The translations under genes were made by a program, and so were the position numbers. Of a DNA stretch of 64,000 nucleotides, positions 28,919-38,049 are shown in pieces. This stretch comes from Falsochrobactrum tianjinense (GTDB lineage: Bacteria > Pseudomonadota > Alphaproteobacteria > Rhizobiales > Rhizobiaceae), in assembly GCF_019100495.1 (NCBI RefSeq), contig NZ_JAHRVA010000001.1:310001-374000 (forward strand), given 5' to 3'. Within the stretch, counting starts at the first letter, position 1; every line of letters begins with the position of its first letter. The notes below the pieces were generated by a model, which worked only from the letters and a program-made list of their open reading frames with translations, did no database searches and was not told where the DNA came from.

Positions 28919-30817
28919 TTATTCGCTGCCGGACTTGAGTTTTGCTTCCTTTTCAGGATCGATCCACCAGGAAAAAGGATCAATCCCAAGGTAATCGGGC
29001 TGCGTTTCCGGCATGCCGAATTTGTTCCAGTAGGCGATATTGATGTGGTCAGAATACCATTGCGGAATCACGTAATAATTCCACAGCAATGCTCGGTCGA
29101 GCGCATGGGTTGCAGCGACCAGCTCATCGCGGTCTTTCGCATAGATCACGTGATCGATCAGCGTGTCGATGGCTGGATTTTTAATGCCCGCATAATTGCG
29201 GCTGCCTTTGAAATCCGCTGCTTTGGAGCCCCACATATCGCGCTGTTCATTGCCGGGCGAGCCGCTCTGGGCGACGACGGAGGTGATGATGTCATAGTCG
29301 AAATCATTGACGCGGGCCTGATATTGCGCGGCGTCGACAATGCGCACGGTAGCATTGATGCCGATCTTGCGCAGGCTTGCCGCGAATGGATTGTAGATGC
29401 GCTCGTCGGTCGGATCGCGCCCCAGAAACTCGATGGTGAAGGGCTGACCATTCGCATTGACCAGCTTGTTGCCCTGCAATTTCCAGCCCGCCTCGGAAAA
29501 CAGTTTGAGAGCGGTGCGCAAGTTCGCGCGTGTCGCCTGCGCCGTATCGTAGACCGGCAGCTTGAATTCCTTGGTCAGCGCGTCGGCGGGAAGCGAATCC
29601 TTCACTGTTTCGAGAATCGCCTGCTCTTCAGGCGTCGGCGGGCCGCTCAGTTCCAGTTCGTTGCCTGCAAAGTAGCTTTCGATGCGCTTGTACTGATTGA
29701 AGAACAGCAGCCGGTTCATCGATTCGAAGTTGAAGGCATAGGTGAGTGCTTCGCGCACCTTCGGGTCCTTGAACTTGTCGCGGCGTGTGTTCAGGAAATA
29801 ACCTTGCATGCGCCCGACTGCATGGAAGGGGAATGATTCCTTGATGACATCGCCGCGCTCGACGGCGGGAAAATTATATTGTTCGGCCCAGCGCTGCGCA
29901 CGATTCTCCTGGCGGTAATCGTAACGTCCGCCCTTCTTGAAGGCTTCCCATGTGGCGTCTTCATTGAAGTAGTACTCATATTTGAGGTGGTCGAAATTGT
30001 TGCGGCCGACATTGACCGGCAGATCCTTGCCCCAGTAATCATCGACGCGCGCCCAGATGATCGAGCGTCCCGGCACGACTTTTTCGATTTTGTAGGCGCT
30101 GGAACCCAAGGGAATTTCCAGTGTCGAGCGGCTGATATCGCGCGGCTTGCCCTGCGCATCCTTGCCTTCCCACCAATGTTTCGGCAGGACGGCCAGCTGG
30201 CCCATGATCTGCGGCAATTCGCGATTGCCTTTTTGCGAAAAGGTGAATTTGACCTCATGGTCGCCGGATTTTTCCGCCGTTTCCACATCGCTATAATATT
30301 TATTATACATGGGTGACTGCTTCTTGAGCAGATTGAACGACCAGATCACATCATCGACGGTGATCGGCTCGCCATCATGCCACCGGGCATTCGGATTGAG
30401 CTTGAACTTGACCCAGGAAAAATCGTCGGGATATTGCAGGGCTTCGGCGATCAGCGGGTATTGCGTCGATCCTTGATCGAGCGAATCGGTCATCAGCGTA
30501 TCGTAAAGCAATCCGCCGCCGAATTCGGACAGGCCCGCCGCCGCGACGCCTTGAATCACATAGGGGTTGAGGGTGTCGAAAGTACCCACCGCGACCTGAT
30601 TGAGCGTGCCGCCCTTAGGTGCTTCGGGGTTCACATAGTCATAATGTTTGAAATCAGCCGGATATTTTGGTTCGCCCATGAGGCTGGAGGAGTAGCGCCA
30701 TTGAGGGTCTGTCCCGCCGCTGGTTTGCCCGCCATTTGCTGCATCGTCTGCATAGCTGGCCGAAATTGCTCCCACGAGCACGGCTGCTGCGAATGCTCCC
30801 GCCCAAAAAGCTCTCAT
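28919..30817 (-). CDS. yejA: YejA-type periplasmic solute-binding protein, Sec signal (copy 1)
   Basis: This is the first gene of the operon, 632 aa. It has an ordinary Sec signal peptide (MRAFWAGAFAAAVLVGAISASYA, cut before DDAAN). The mature protein shows LMGEPKYPADFKHYDYVNPEAPKGGTLNQ, ARWHDGEPITVDDVIWSFNLLKKQSP and the usual SBP family 5 architecture, ending with WWIDPEKEAKLKSG. Together with copy 2, yejB, yejE and yejF it makes a full importer. In Brucella, Yej has been reported to support resistance to antimicrobial peptides and survival in the host; here that is carried over by family identity. Confidence 0.9.
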   Translation of the reverse strand: MRAFWAGAFAAAVLVGAISASYADDAANGGQTSGGTDPQWRYSSSLMGEPKYPADFKHYDYVNPEAPKGGTLNQVAVGTFDTLNPYVIQGVAAAGLSEFGGGLLYDTLMTDSLDQGSTQYPLIAEALQYPDDFSWVKFKLNPNARWHDGEPITVDDVIWSFNLLKKQSPMYNKYYSDVETAEKSGDHEVKFTFSQKGNRELPQIMGQLAVLPKHWWEGKDAQGKPRDISRSTLEIPLGSSAYKIEKVVPGRSIIWARVDDYWGKDLPVNVGRNNFDHLKYEYYFNEDATWEAFKKGGRYDYRQENRAQRWAEQYNFPAVERGDVIKESFPFHAVGRMQGYFLNTRRDKFKDPKVREALTYAFNFESMNRLLFFNQYKRIESYFAGNELELSGPPTPEEQAILETVKDSLPADALTKEFKLPVYDTAQATRANLRTALKLFSEAGWKLQGNKLVNANGQPFTIEFLGRDPTDERIYNPFAASLRKIGINATVRIVDAAQYQARVNDFDYDIITSVVAQSGSPGNEQRDMWGSKAADFKGSRNYAGIKNPAIDTLIDHVIYAKDRDELVAATHALDRALLWNYYVIPQWYSDHINIAYWNKFGMPETQPDYLGIDPFSWWIDPEKEAKLKSGSE

Positions 30818-30904
30818 CCATCATCTCCGTTGCTGCCCGAATATGAGAACAAGTCTTAGGGCTTTTTGCGGAGGAAGAAAGGCGCGGGACAAAAAAAATG
30901 CAGA

Positions 30905-30932
30905 CAGCAAAAAGCCGGGTCGAAACCCGGCT
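30905..30932 (-). terminator. Terminator of the cytochrome c gene
   Basis: AGCCGGGT (30913-30920) and ACCCGGCT (30925-30932) form an 8-bp stem. Read on the minus strand it is followed by a run of T. It separates the cytochrome gene from the yej operon. Confidence 0.8.
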
Positions 30933-30952
30933 CTTTAATTGTGGCAAATGCT

Positions 30953-31699
30953 TTAATTTGCAGGCGCTGGCTGTTCTTGCGTTGGAGCAGGAGTTTGCTC
31001 AGACGCAGGAGCACTTTCACCCTGCTGCTGCGTATCACTGGCCGGAGCCTGCTCTGCGGGCTGGACGCCTTCCTGTGCGGGAGCGGCTTCGCCATTGCCT
31101 GCTGGCGCGGCCTCACCACTGTCTGCTGGTGCAGCGTCCGCAGGTGCGGCCTCGACGGTAGGAAGCGGAACGGGATCGTCCGAAAGCGTACGCAGATAAG
31201 CGATCAAATCGGCACGTTCATTGTCCTTCTTATCGCCGGCAAAGCCCATGGCCGTGCCTTTGATATAACCTCTGGGTGAGGTCAGGAACTTGTTGAGGTG
31301 CTCAAAATCCCATTTGTTTCCGGCTGCGCCGAATTCCTTCATCGCCGCCGAATAGCTGAAGTCTTCAACGGACGCAGCAGGACGGTTAACCACATCCCAA
31401 AGATGCGGACCGATCTTGTTGGCCCCGCCCTTTTCAGCCGTATGGCAAGCAGCACAGCGCTTGAAGACGTTCTTGCCGCGCTCGGGATCAGCAGATTGCA
31501 ACAGGGTTGCGATTGATACTTCTTCCTTGGCCGGAGCAGCCTCACCGCCGCCTGAACCCTCTGCCGCTTCGATTATATAACCGGGCTTCTCGGGTGCGGG
31601 TGCGTGAAACAGTGAATCGGACAGGATGCCCGTTGTCATGACAACGAAAACCGTTGCCAGAAAAGCCATTATAAACTTGTTAGTCCGGGTTGAATTCAT
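30953..31699 (-). CDS. Membrane-anchored cytochrome c with Pro/Ala/Glu-rich tail
   Basis: The product is a class I c-type cytochrome of 248 aa related to the CycM/cytochrome c552 group, which carries electrons to terminal oxidases. An uncleaved N-terminal helix (about 9-28, [20 protein letters not shown]) anchors it to the inner membrane with the heme domain in the periplasm. Heme attachment is C82-A-A-C85-H86, with M151 in KGTAMGF as probable sixth ligand. From about 176 to the end the chain is a low-complexity tail of Pro, Ala, Glu and Gln, longer than in most relatives. It is divergent from kdsB. Confidence 0.88.
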   Translation of the reverse strand: MNSTRTNKFIMAFLATVFVVMTTGILSDSLFHAPAPEKPGYIIEAAEGSGGGEAAPAKEEVSIATLLQSADPERGKNVFKRCAACHTAEKGGANKIGPHLWDVVNRPAASVEDFSYSAAMKEFGAAGNKWDFEHLNKFLTSPRGYIKGTAMGFAGDKKDNERADLIAYLRTLSDDPVPLPTVEAAPADAAPADSGEAAPAGNGEAAPAQEGVQPAEQAPASDTQQQGESAPASEQTPAPTQEQPAPAN

Positions 31700-31895
31700 C
31701 GCCGGTCAGCGCTCCCTCTACCACAACGCCCTCCAAAGCCGGCATGCAAACCTGTAAAGGGCTGGCAAATCTCTCCCCGGCATCGGGCGGAAACTAGGTC
31801 TTTTACCGAAGCGATGCAACACCTATAAGGCTAACCGGCCCCGTGACTTTTTGACACTTTTGCTGCATTCCGCATATGCAACACCAAAGGAGACC

Positions 31896-32666
31896 ATGGT
31901 TCAGACAATGAAGACCCTGATACTCATTCCCGCGCGGCTTGGTTCCACGCGCCTTCCCAATAAGCCGCTCGCCGATATTTGCGGCAAGCCGATGATCGTG
32001 CATGTGGCGGATAGAGCTGCTGCGGCAAGGCTCGGCCGCACGGTGATCGCAACCGATAGCGAAGAGATATTCGCAGCCGTCGAGGCCCATGGCCACGAGG
32101 CGGTGATGACGCGAAGCGACCACGAATCAGGCTCAGACCGTATCTATGAGGCGCTTCTTGCACTGGATCCTTCCAGCGAGGTCGACGCCGTTATCAATGT
32201 GCAGGGCGATCTTCCGACCATCGATCCCCGGACCATCCGCCGCGCCTTGCGCCCGCTTGAGGACGGCCCCGCCGATATCGCCACGCTTGGCGTGGAGATC
32301 GCGCTGGAGGAAGAAAAGACCAATCCCAATGTGGTGAAGATCGTAGGCTCTCCGTTGGGCGACGGCCAGCGCCTGCGCGCGCTTTATTTCACCCGCGCCA
32401 CCGCGCCCTATGGCGAAGGTCCACTTTATCACCATATCGGCCTCTATGCCTATCGCCGTGCAGCGCTGGAGCGTTTCGTGAAACTGGGGCCGTCGCCGCT
32501 CGAAAAGCGCGAAAAGCTCGAACAGCTTCGCGCGCTTGAAGACGGAATGCGCATCGATGCGGAGATCGTCAGGACGGTTCCTCTCGGTGTCGATACGCAG
32601 GCCGATCTTGACCGCGCCCGGTTTGTTATTGAAAAAGGCCAGCTTGTTATTAAAAAAGGCATGTGA
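31896..32666 (+). CDS. kdsB: 3-deoxy-manno-octulosonate cytidylyltransferase
   Basis: KdsB makes CMP-Kdo, the donor for the inner core of lipopolysaccharide. The product shows [27 protein letters not shown] at the start (CTP-binding), [25 protein letters not shown], and the C-terminal [19 protein letters not shown]. Length is 256 aa from 31896 or 252 aa from 31908. The AAGGAG at 31887-31892 sits closer to the first but with only 3 nt spacing, so the start is unresolved. pheA follows after a 44-nt gap, so the two may be co-transcribed. Confidence 0.94.
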   Translation: MVQTMKTLILIPARLGSTRLPNKPLADICGKPMIVHVADRAAAARLGRTVIATDSEEIFAAVEAHGHEAVMTRSDHESGSDRIYEALLALDPSSEVDAVINVQGDLPTIDPRTIRRALRPLEDGPADIATLGVEIALEEEKTNPNVVKIVGSPLGDGQRLRALYFTRATAPYGEGPLYHHIGLYAYRRAALERFVKLGPSPLEKREKLEQLRALEDGMRIDAEIVRTVPLGVDTQADLDRARFVIEKGQLVIKKGM

Positions 32667-32710
32667 GAAAAGGCTGTATGTTGCAGGGCATTTGAGAAAG
32701 TACGGCTAAA

Positions 32711-33574
32711 ATGAAAACCAACCGGATTTCCTTTCAGGGTGAAGCAGGCGCCAATTCCGATACGGCCTGCCGCGATATGTTTCCCGATATGGAGCCTTTG
32801 CCGTGCCCGACTTTTGAAGACGCCTTCAATGCGGTCGAGAGCGGTGCTGCCGATCTGGCGATGATCCCGATTGAGAACACGCTTGCAGGCCGTGTTGCCG
32901 ATATTCACTATCTGCTGCCGCTGGCCGACATGCATATTGTCGGCGAATATTTCCTGCCGATCCATTTTCAGCTGATGGTGCTTCCGGGCGTTACGCGCGA
33001 AGAGATACGGTCGGTTCACAGCCATATCCATGCGCTCGGTCAGTGCCGCAACGTTATCCGCAATAATGGCTGGAAGCCGGTGATCGCGGGCGATACGGCA
33101 GGAGCCGCGCGTCTCGTCGCCGATATGCAGGACCGCTCCATGGCGGCCCTTGCGCCGCGTCTTGCCGCCGATCTCTACGGTCTTGATATCCTCGAAGAAA
33201 ATGTCGAGGACTCGGAAGACAATGTGACTCGCTTCGTGGTGCTGTCGAAGCACAGGCAATGGATGCCGCGTCCCGAAAATGGTGACCGCATCATCACCAC
33301 TTTCGTCTTCCGCGTGCGCAACGTTCCGGCCGCGCTATACAAGGCGTTGGGTGGTTTCGCCACCAATGGCGTTAATATGACCAAACTGGAGAGCTATCAG
33401 GTCGGCGGGCGTTTTATCGCCACGCAATTCTATGCTGATATCGAAGGCCACCCGGAAGACCATAATGTGCAGCTTGCACTCGAAGAACTTGAATTCTTCT
33501 CGAAGGAAGTGCGTATTCTGGGCGTCTACGAGGGCAGTGATGCCCGCGACACCCACTTGCTGGCGGCTGAATAG
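32711..33574 (+). CDS. pheA: Prephenate dehydratase
   Basis: The product converts prephenate to phenylpyruvate in phenylalanine synthesis. The 287-aa protein has no chorismate mutase domain, as usual in alphaproteobacteria. The dehydratase domain begins ISFQGEAGANSDTACRDMFP and includes IPIENTLAGRV and VTRFVVLS, whose Thr-Arg-Phe is the catalytic motif. The C-terminal ACT domain (FRVRNVPAALYKALGGFATNGVNMTKLESYQVGG) contains the ESxP-like ESYQ and should give feedback inhibition by phenylalanine. The gene converges with nudC. Confidence 0.96.
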   Translation: MKTNRISFQGEAGANSDTACRDMFPDMEPLPCPTFEDAFNAVESGAADLAMIPIENTLAGRVADIHYLLPLADMHIVGEYFLPIHFQLMVLPGVTREEIRSVHSHIHALGQCRNVIRNNGWKPVIAGDTAGAARLVADMQDRSMAALAPRLAADLYGLDILEENVEDSEDNVTRFVVLSKHRQWMPRPENGDRIITTFVFRVRNVPAALYKALGGFATNGVNMTKLESYQVGGRFIATQFYADIEGHPEDHNVQLALEELEFFSKEVRILGVYEGSDARDTHLLAAE

Positions 33575-33588
33575 GCGCTTTTGCCTTT

Positions 33589-34530
33589 TCAGCTTTCAGC
33601 CCATGCCCTGATCAGGTGGGTTGCGATGGCGCCGGATGCCGGCACGCGCAGCCCATTTTCATGTGTGCCTGCAAGCATGGCGCGAACTTCCGCTTTGTCG
33701 AACCAGCGTCCGTCTTCTAGTTCCGAGCGGTCGATCGTGAAATCGTCGGAAAGCACTTCCGCATGACAGCCGATCATCAGCGAATAGGGAAACGGCCATG
33801 GCTGGCTGGCGTGATAGGCGACCCGACCGATGGCCAGCCCCATTTCCTCAAGGCTTTCGCGGCGTACCGCCGCTTCGATGGTTTCGCCATGTTCGATGAA
33901 GCCCGCAAGGGATGAATAGGAACCCTGGATGAAATGCGGACTGCGCGCCAGAATGCATTTGTTGCCGCGCACGGGCAGCATGATGGCGACCGGATCGGTG
34001 CGCGGAAAATGCTGCGCCTCGCAATTGGGGCATTGGCGCCTGGCACCACCGGCGCGCATTTCGCTTTTGGTGCCGCAGCGCGCGCAATAGCGATGATTGC
34101 CATGCCATGCGGTGAGTGCCGCCGCTTGTGCTAGCGCACCGAGAATGTCGGCGCTCACCAGTCCTTCCATATAGACGCTTCGATACTCCTGTGCGCGATA
34201 AGGCATGTCTAGCGCGTCCGGGTCGAGGGGAGCCATCAGCGCCACAATCGGCGCTCCATCCTGCAAGCCCAGCAGGATCGGCTCGCTAAGATCGGGCGCA
34301 AAGGCTTGCGCTTCGCCAAATGCAAGCAGCGCGCGCGGCGCTTTCTCATCGCTGTAATCGAGCAGAAGCCGGTTGCCGCCCAGCACCATTATCCGCGTTT
34401 GCGGCAGATCCAGCGCGGTGAACGCGGAATCGTCCTGCCGCTTTTCGGATAGGCGATCAATGCGATTACCGGCAAAGCCGACAAATTGGCTTGGTTCGAT
34501 TTCCGGCAGATCATAGAGACGGAAAGCCAT
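33589..34530 (-). CDS. nudC: NAD(H) pyrophosphatase NudC
   Basis: NudC is a Nudix hydrolase that cleaves NADH and removes NAD caps from RNA. The 313-aa product has the four-cysteine zinc site (CARCGTKS...CPNCEAQ), the QHFPRTDPVAIML link, and a full Nudix box GFIEHGETIEAAVRRESLEEMGL, followed by the NADH-specific SQPWPFPYSLMIG (SQPWPFPxS is the diagnostic NudC motif). The N-terminal domain (1-140) is the variable half. It is convergent with pheA (14 nt between stops) and may be co-transcribed with the HIT gene upstream. Confidence 0.95.
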   Translation of the reverse strand: MAFRLYDLPEIEPSQFVGFAGNRIDRLSEKRQDDSAFTALDLPQTRIMVLGGNRLLLDYSDEKAPRALLAFGEAQAFAPDLSEPILLGLQDGAPIVALMAPLDPDALDMPYRAQEYRSVYMEGLVSADILGALAQAAALTAWHGNHRYCARCGTKSEMRAGGARRQCPNCEAQHFPRTDPVAIMLPVRGNKCILARSPHFIQGSYSSLAGFIEHGETIEAAVRRESLEEMGLAIGRVAYHASQPWPFPYSLMIGCHAEVLSDDFTIDRSELEDGRWFDKAEVRAMLAGTHENGLRVPASGAIATHLIRAWAES

Positions 34531-34553
34531 GATTATCTCGGAGGTGTGTTACT

Positions 34554-34958
34554 TTAGAGGGCAGTGCGAATGGCTTCGATGAGCTTTTCGGCGTCTTTTC
34601 CGTCATAGGCTTCGCGGGTGCCATGACCCCAGACCGGACCAGGCCAGCCAGCGTCGCCTTCGTTGCGCGCAATCACATGGAAATGAAGCTGACGCACAAT
34701 ATTGCCCAGAGCGCCCATATTGATCTTGTCGCAATCGGTCGCTTTCTTGAGCGCCTGCGAAACGATCCCCGCCTCGAAGGTCAGCATGGTCTGGTCGAGC
34801 GGCGTCATATCGTGAATTTCGATCAACCGCACGCGGCGCGGCACGAGGATCAGCCAGGGCCAGCGGCGGTCATTTATCAGCCGCAATTCGCACAGACCGA
34901 GCTTGGCGACAGGAAAACTGTCGGCATCAAGTCGTTTATCGAGTTCAAACTGTTCCAT
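34554..34958 (-). CDS. HIT-domain protein with Gln in the first triad position
   Basis: The product is a small histidine-triad nucleotide-binding protein of 134 aa from the ATG at 34958. The triad-like segment is RQLHFHVIARNEGD: Q90, H92, H94, so the HxHxH pattern reads Q-L-H-F-H. The middle His (H92), the nucleophile in the superfamily, is kept. The PWLILVPRR and WPGPVWGHG segments are typical of the rhizobial group. Substrate unknown. The open frame continues over 390 codons upstream, antisense to ffs and dnaX; that is an artefact. nudC follows in the same direction 23 nt on. Confidence 0.8.
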   Translation of the reverse strand: MEQFELDKRLDADSFPVAKLGLCELRLINDRRWPWLILVPRRVRLIEIHDMTPLDQTMLTFEAGIVSQALKKATDCDKINMGALGNIVRQLHFHVIARNEGDAGWPGPVWGHGTREAYDGKDAEKLIEAIRTAL

Positions 34959-34992
34959 GGAATAATTCTTACCAGTTTTTTTCGCTATGTGC

Positions 34993-35021
34993 TTGCTTTT
35001 TACGCAATGATTGACGATATG
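34993..35021 (+). promoter_or_regulatory. Probable ffs promoter
   Basis: TTGCTT (34993-34998) and GATATG (35016-35021) are separated by 17 nt. The predicted start near 35027 coincides with the first base pair of the SRP RNA stem. Confidence 0.5.
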
Positions 35022-35025
35022 CAAC

Positions 35026-35126
35026 GTGGGAGGTTGGTGGTGGACGAGCCACTCGCCAACCGGGTCAGGTCCGGAAGGAAGCAGCCCTAACGAGCCATGG
35101 CACGGGTCATCGTGCCAGCCTCCCAC
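35026..35126 (+). ncRNA. ffs: Signal recognition particle 4.5S RNA
   Basis: The conserved apical sequence GGTCAGGTCCGGAAGGAAGC (from 35063) with following AGCC is the Ffh-binding domain IV. The ends pair perfectly: GTGGGAGG (35026-35033) with CCTCCCAC (35119-35126). The RNA is about 100 nt, a small bacterial SRP RNA without an Alu domain. It directs membrane proteins to the translocon with Ffh. It sits immediately before dnaX, the usual place in alphaproteobacteria. Exact ends are inferred from the helix. Confidence 0.95.
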
Positions 35127-35237
35127 CTTTCCTTTGCGCTGACGGCTGTTGATTGATTGCCTCTTTGGTTGACGGCGATCATACGCCCGGTCCAAACTGG
35201 CAAGAGAGAAAACGCGAACGAAGAACGGAAGGTCGCA

Positions 35238-37034
35238 ATGGACACAAAATCCGCCGACTTTGCTGCCGATGGGGCCTATCGCGTTCTTGCCCGCAAGTAT
35301 CGTCCGCAGAATTTCGATGATCTCATCGGCCAGGAGCCGATGGTGCGCACGCTTAAAAACGCTTTCGAGACGGGCCGCATCGCGCAGGCGTGGATGCTGA
35401 CCGGCGTGCGTGGCGTGGGCAAGACCACGACGGCGCGCATTCTGGCGCGCGCGCTCAACTACAAGACCGAGACAAACGATCAGCCAACTATCGAATTGCC
35501 CCTTCTGGGTGAGCATTGCCAAGCGATCATGGAAGGTCGCCATGTCGATGTTATCGAGATGGACGCGGCCTCCCATACCGGCATTGACGACATTCGCGAA
35601 ATCATTGAGCAGGTGCGCTACCGCCCGGTTTCGGCGCGTTACAAGGTCTACATCATCGACGAAGTGCACATGCTCTCGAATCAGGCCTTCAATGGCCTGC
35701 TGAAGACGCTCGAAGAACCGCCGCCGCATGTGAAATTCATCTTTGCCACCACTGAAATCCGCAAAGTGCCGATCACGGTTCTGTCGCGCTGCCAACGCTT
35801 TGACTTGCGTCGTATCGAATCGGGGACGCTCGCCGCTCATCTGCGCCGCATCGCGCAAGCCGAAAAGATCGAGGTGGATGATGCATCGCTTGCCATGATC
35901 GCACGAGCAGGCGAAGGCTCGGCGCGCGATTCGCTGTCGATCTTCGATCAGGCCATCGCGCATGGCGCAGGGATTGTGAGCGCGGAGGCCGTGCGCTCCA
36001 TGCTGGGCCTTGCTGACCGCGCCCGCATTGTCGACCTGTTCGAAATGCTCATGCGGGGCGATGTGGCGGGTGCGCTCACTGAATTTCGCGCACAATATGA
36101 TGTGGGGGCCGACCCGTCGGTCGTGCTGACGGACCTTGCCGATTTCAACCATCTGGTGACACGCCTTCGCTTTACGCCCGATGTGGCGGAAGATGTGACG
36201 CTTTCAGAAGACGAGCGCGCGCGGGGGCGCGAATTCGCACAAAAGCTTTCGGTGCGGGTGCTCGCGCGTACCTGGCAGATGCTGCTCAAGGGCATTGCCG
36301 AGGTCGACACCGCAGCCCGGCCTGTACAGGCGGCTGAAATGCTGCTGATTCGGCTTGCCCATGCCGCCGATCTGCCCACCCTCGATGAAGCTCTGCGCAA
36401 TCTTGAAAACGGCTCCGTTTCCGCTCCTCGCCCACAGCCTGCGGAGGGGGCGAGGCCCAATGGTCCTAATGGCGGCAGCCCGGCTCCACAGGCGCGTGCC
36501 GCAACGCTCGATGCTGTCGCTTCGTCTTCGATGCCGTCCGCACCCGGTGGTTCTGCCACGGCCATGCGTATTATCGAGACACCGTCGCAGCTTGCCGTTC
36601 CAGTCGGCAGTTTGCACGATATTGTGGCGCTGGCCGATAAATATCGTGACATGCAGTTCAAGATTTTGGTCAAAAATTGCGTTCGCCTGGCATCGATTGC
36701 ACCGGGGCGGCTTGAAATCGGCCTGACCGATGATGCGCCGAAATCCCTACCGGGCGAGATTGCGCAGCATCTCCTCAACTGGACCGGCAGTCGATGGGTG
36801 GTGACGGTCGCGCGCGACGTGAGTGGGCAGACGGTTGCCGAAGCCGAAACCGAGCGCCGCGACAATCTTGTCACCGATGCGCGCGCCGATCCCGATGTCG
36901 CGGCCATACTTGCGGCGTTTCCGGGTGCCAAAATTACCGATGTGCGCATTGCCGTTGCAGAACGCAGTGACGATGAAGATATCGATCTCGATGCTGTCGA
37001 AGCTGCGCCCGACGCGTTGCCGGAAGATGATTGA
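35238..37034 (+). CDS. dnaX: DNA polymerase III tau/gamma subunit
   Basis: DnaX is the clamp-loader ATPase that links the polymerase cores. The 598-aa product starts at the ATG at 35238 behind GGAAGG, giving YRVLARKYRPQNFDDLIGQE. Walker A is GVRGVGKTTTARILARALN, Walker B is YIIDEVHMLS, and sensor 1 lies in FATTEIRKVP. The zinc site that in E. coli has four cysteines is reduced to a single Cys (GEHCQAIMEG), as in related alphaproteobacteria. A Pro/Ala linker (about 395-450) precedes the tau C-terminus. No A-rich slippery heptamer is visible, so a gamma form by frameshift is not predicted. Confidence 0.95.
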   Translation: MDTKSADFAADGAYRVLARKYRPQNFDDLIGQEPMVRTLKNAFETGRIAQAWMLTGVRGVGKTTTARILARALNYKTETNDQPTIELPLLGEHCQAIMEGRHVDVIEMDAASHTGIDDIREIIEQVRYRPVSARYKVYIIDEVHMLSNQAFNGLLKTLEEPPPHVKFIFATTEIRKVPITVLSRCQRFDLRRIESGTLAAHLRRIAQAEKIEVDDASLAMIARAGEGSARDSLSIFDQAIAHGAGIVSAEAVRSMLGLADRARIVDLFEMLMRGDVAGALTEFRAQYDVGADPSVVLTDLADFNHLVTRLRFTPDVAEDVTLSEDERARGREFAQKLSVRVLARTWQMLLKGIAEVDTAARPVQAAEMLLIRLAHAADLPTLDEALRNLENGSVSAPRPQPAEGARPNGPNGGSPAPQARAATLDAVASSSMPSAPGGSATAMRIIETPSQLAVPVGSLHDIVALADKYRDMQFKILVKNCVRLASIAPGRLEIGLTDDAPKSLPGEIAQHLLNWTGSRWVVTVARDVSGQTVAEAETERRDNLVTDARADPDVAAILAAFPGAKITDVRIAVAERSDDEDIDLDAVEAAPDALPEDD

Positions 37035-37063
37035 GATCATAACCGATAACAAGGAGTGAACCC

Positions 37064-37387
37064 ATGCGCGATATGCTGGGCATGATGAAGCAGGCGAAGG
37101 AATTGCAGGCCAAGATGCAGGCTATGCAGGACGAGATCGCCAATATGGAAGCTACTGCCTCCTCGGGTGGCGGCCTGGTGACACTGACGCTTTCTGGCAA
37201 GGGTACGATGTCGAGCCTGAATATCGATCCTTCGCTGATGAAGGAAGGGGAAGCGGAAATCCTCGAAGATCTCATTATCGCGGCCCATAATGATGCTAAA
37301 GCCAAGCTAGAAGCCGCCATGGCCGAGAAAACTCAATCGCTGACCGCCGGCCTGCCGATCCCGCCCGGTTTCAAACTGCCTTTCTGA
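37064..37387 (+). CDS. YbaB/EbfC nucleoid-associated protein
   Basis: This is a small DNA-binding dimer of 107 aa, encoded between dnaX and recR in most bacteria. The helical start [25 protein letters not shown] and the beta segment [25 protein letters not shown] are the family landmarks. AAGGAGTGA lies 5 nt before the ATG. The gap from dnaX is 29 nt, so dnaX-ybaB-recR is one unit. Its job is thought to be nucleoid organisation or help to RecR; none is proven from the sequence. Confidence 0.93.
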   Translation: MRDMLGMMKQAKELQAKMQAMQDEIANMEATASSGGGLVTLTLSGKGTMSSLNIDPSLMKEGEAEILEDLIIAAHNDAKAKLEAAMAEKTQSLTAGLPIPPGFKLPF

Positions 37388-37428
37388 TTTCAGTGCGCAA
37401 ACAGAACGAAATGATTTAAACCGGCATC

Positions 37429-38034
37429 ATGTCAAAACGAATCGCTGGTCCCGAAATCGAACGCCTGATCCAGCTTCTGGCCCGTGTGCCGGGGCTGGGA
37501 CCGCGTTCGGCGCGCCGTGCGGCGCTCCACCTGATCAAGAAAAAAGAAGCGCTGCTGATACCGCTTGGCGACGCCATGCAGGATGCTGCCGACAAAGTGC
37601 GCATCTGTTCGTGCTGCGGCAATGTCGATACATCCGATCCATGCACGATCTGCACCGATGATCGCCGCGATCCCTCCATGCTGATCGTTGTTGAGGACGT
37701 GTCCGATCTCTGGGCACTGGAACGCGCGGGCACCATGAATGTACGCTATCACGTACTGGGCGGACGCCTGTCGCCCCTCGATGGGGTAGGCCCCGACGAT
37801 CTCAATATCAAGGGACTGGTGGAGCGGGTCGCGTCCGGCGAAGTGCGCGAGGCGATTCTCGCGGTCAATGCAACTGTCGAAGGCCAGACCACCGCCCATT
37901 ATATCACCGATCAATTGTCGGATTTCGATATTCGCGTCACCCGGCTCGCCCACGGTGTGCCGGTGGGGGGCGAGCTTGATTATCTCGATGAAGGCACGCT
38001 TGCCGCAGCCTTACGGGCGAGAACTGCACTATAA
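37429..38034 (+). CDS. recR: Recombination mediator protein RecR
   Basis: RecR forms a ring clamp with RecO/RecF for RecA loading at gaps. The 201-aa product has the helix-hairpin-helix [17 protein letters not shown] (about 19-36), a four-cysteine zinc finger [16 protein letters not shown] (about 57-72) and the Toprim domain with [17 protein letters not shown]; the C-terminal [26 protein letters not shown] is the family end. It is the third gene of the dnaX unit. Confidence 0.96.
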   Translation: MSKRIAGPEIERLIQLLARVPGLGPRSARRAALHLIKKKEALLIPLGDAMQDAADKVRICSCCGNVDTSDPCTICTDDRRDPSMLIVVEDVSDLWALERAGTMNVRYHVLGGRLSPLDGVGPDDLNIKGLVERVASGEVREAILAVNATVEGQTTAHYITDQLSDFDIRVTRLAHGVPVGGELDYLDEGTLAAALRARTAL

Positions 38035-38049
38035 TTTCAGGGGGTATGC

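Noticed and set aside
34959-36152. N-terminal extension of the HIT protein across ffs and dnaX
   Set aside because: The extra 398 residues are antisense to SRP RNA and dnaX and resemble no protein; the HIT domain starts at 34958.
35238-37034. Programmed frameshift in dnaX
   Set aside because: No A-rich slippery heptamer or following hairpin seen in the gene.
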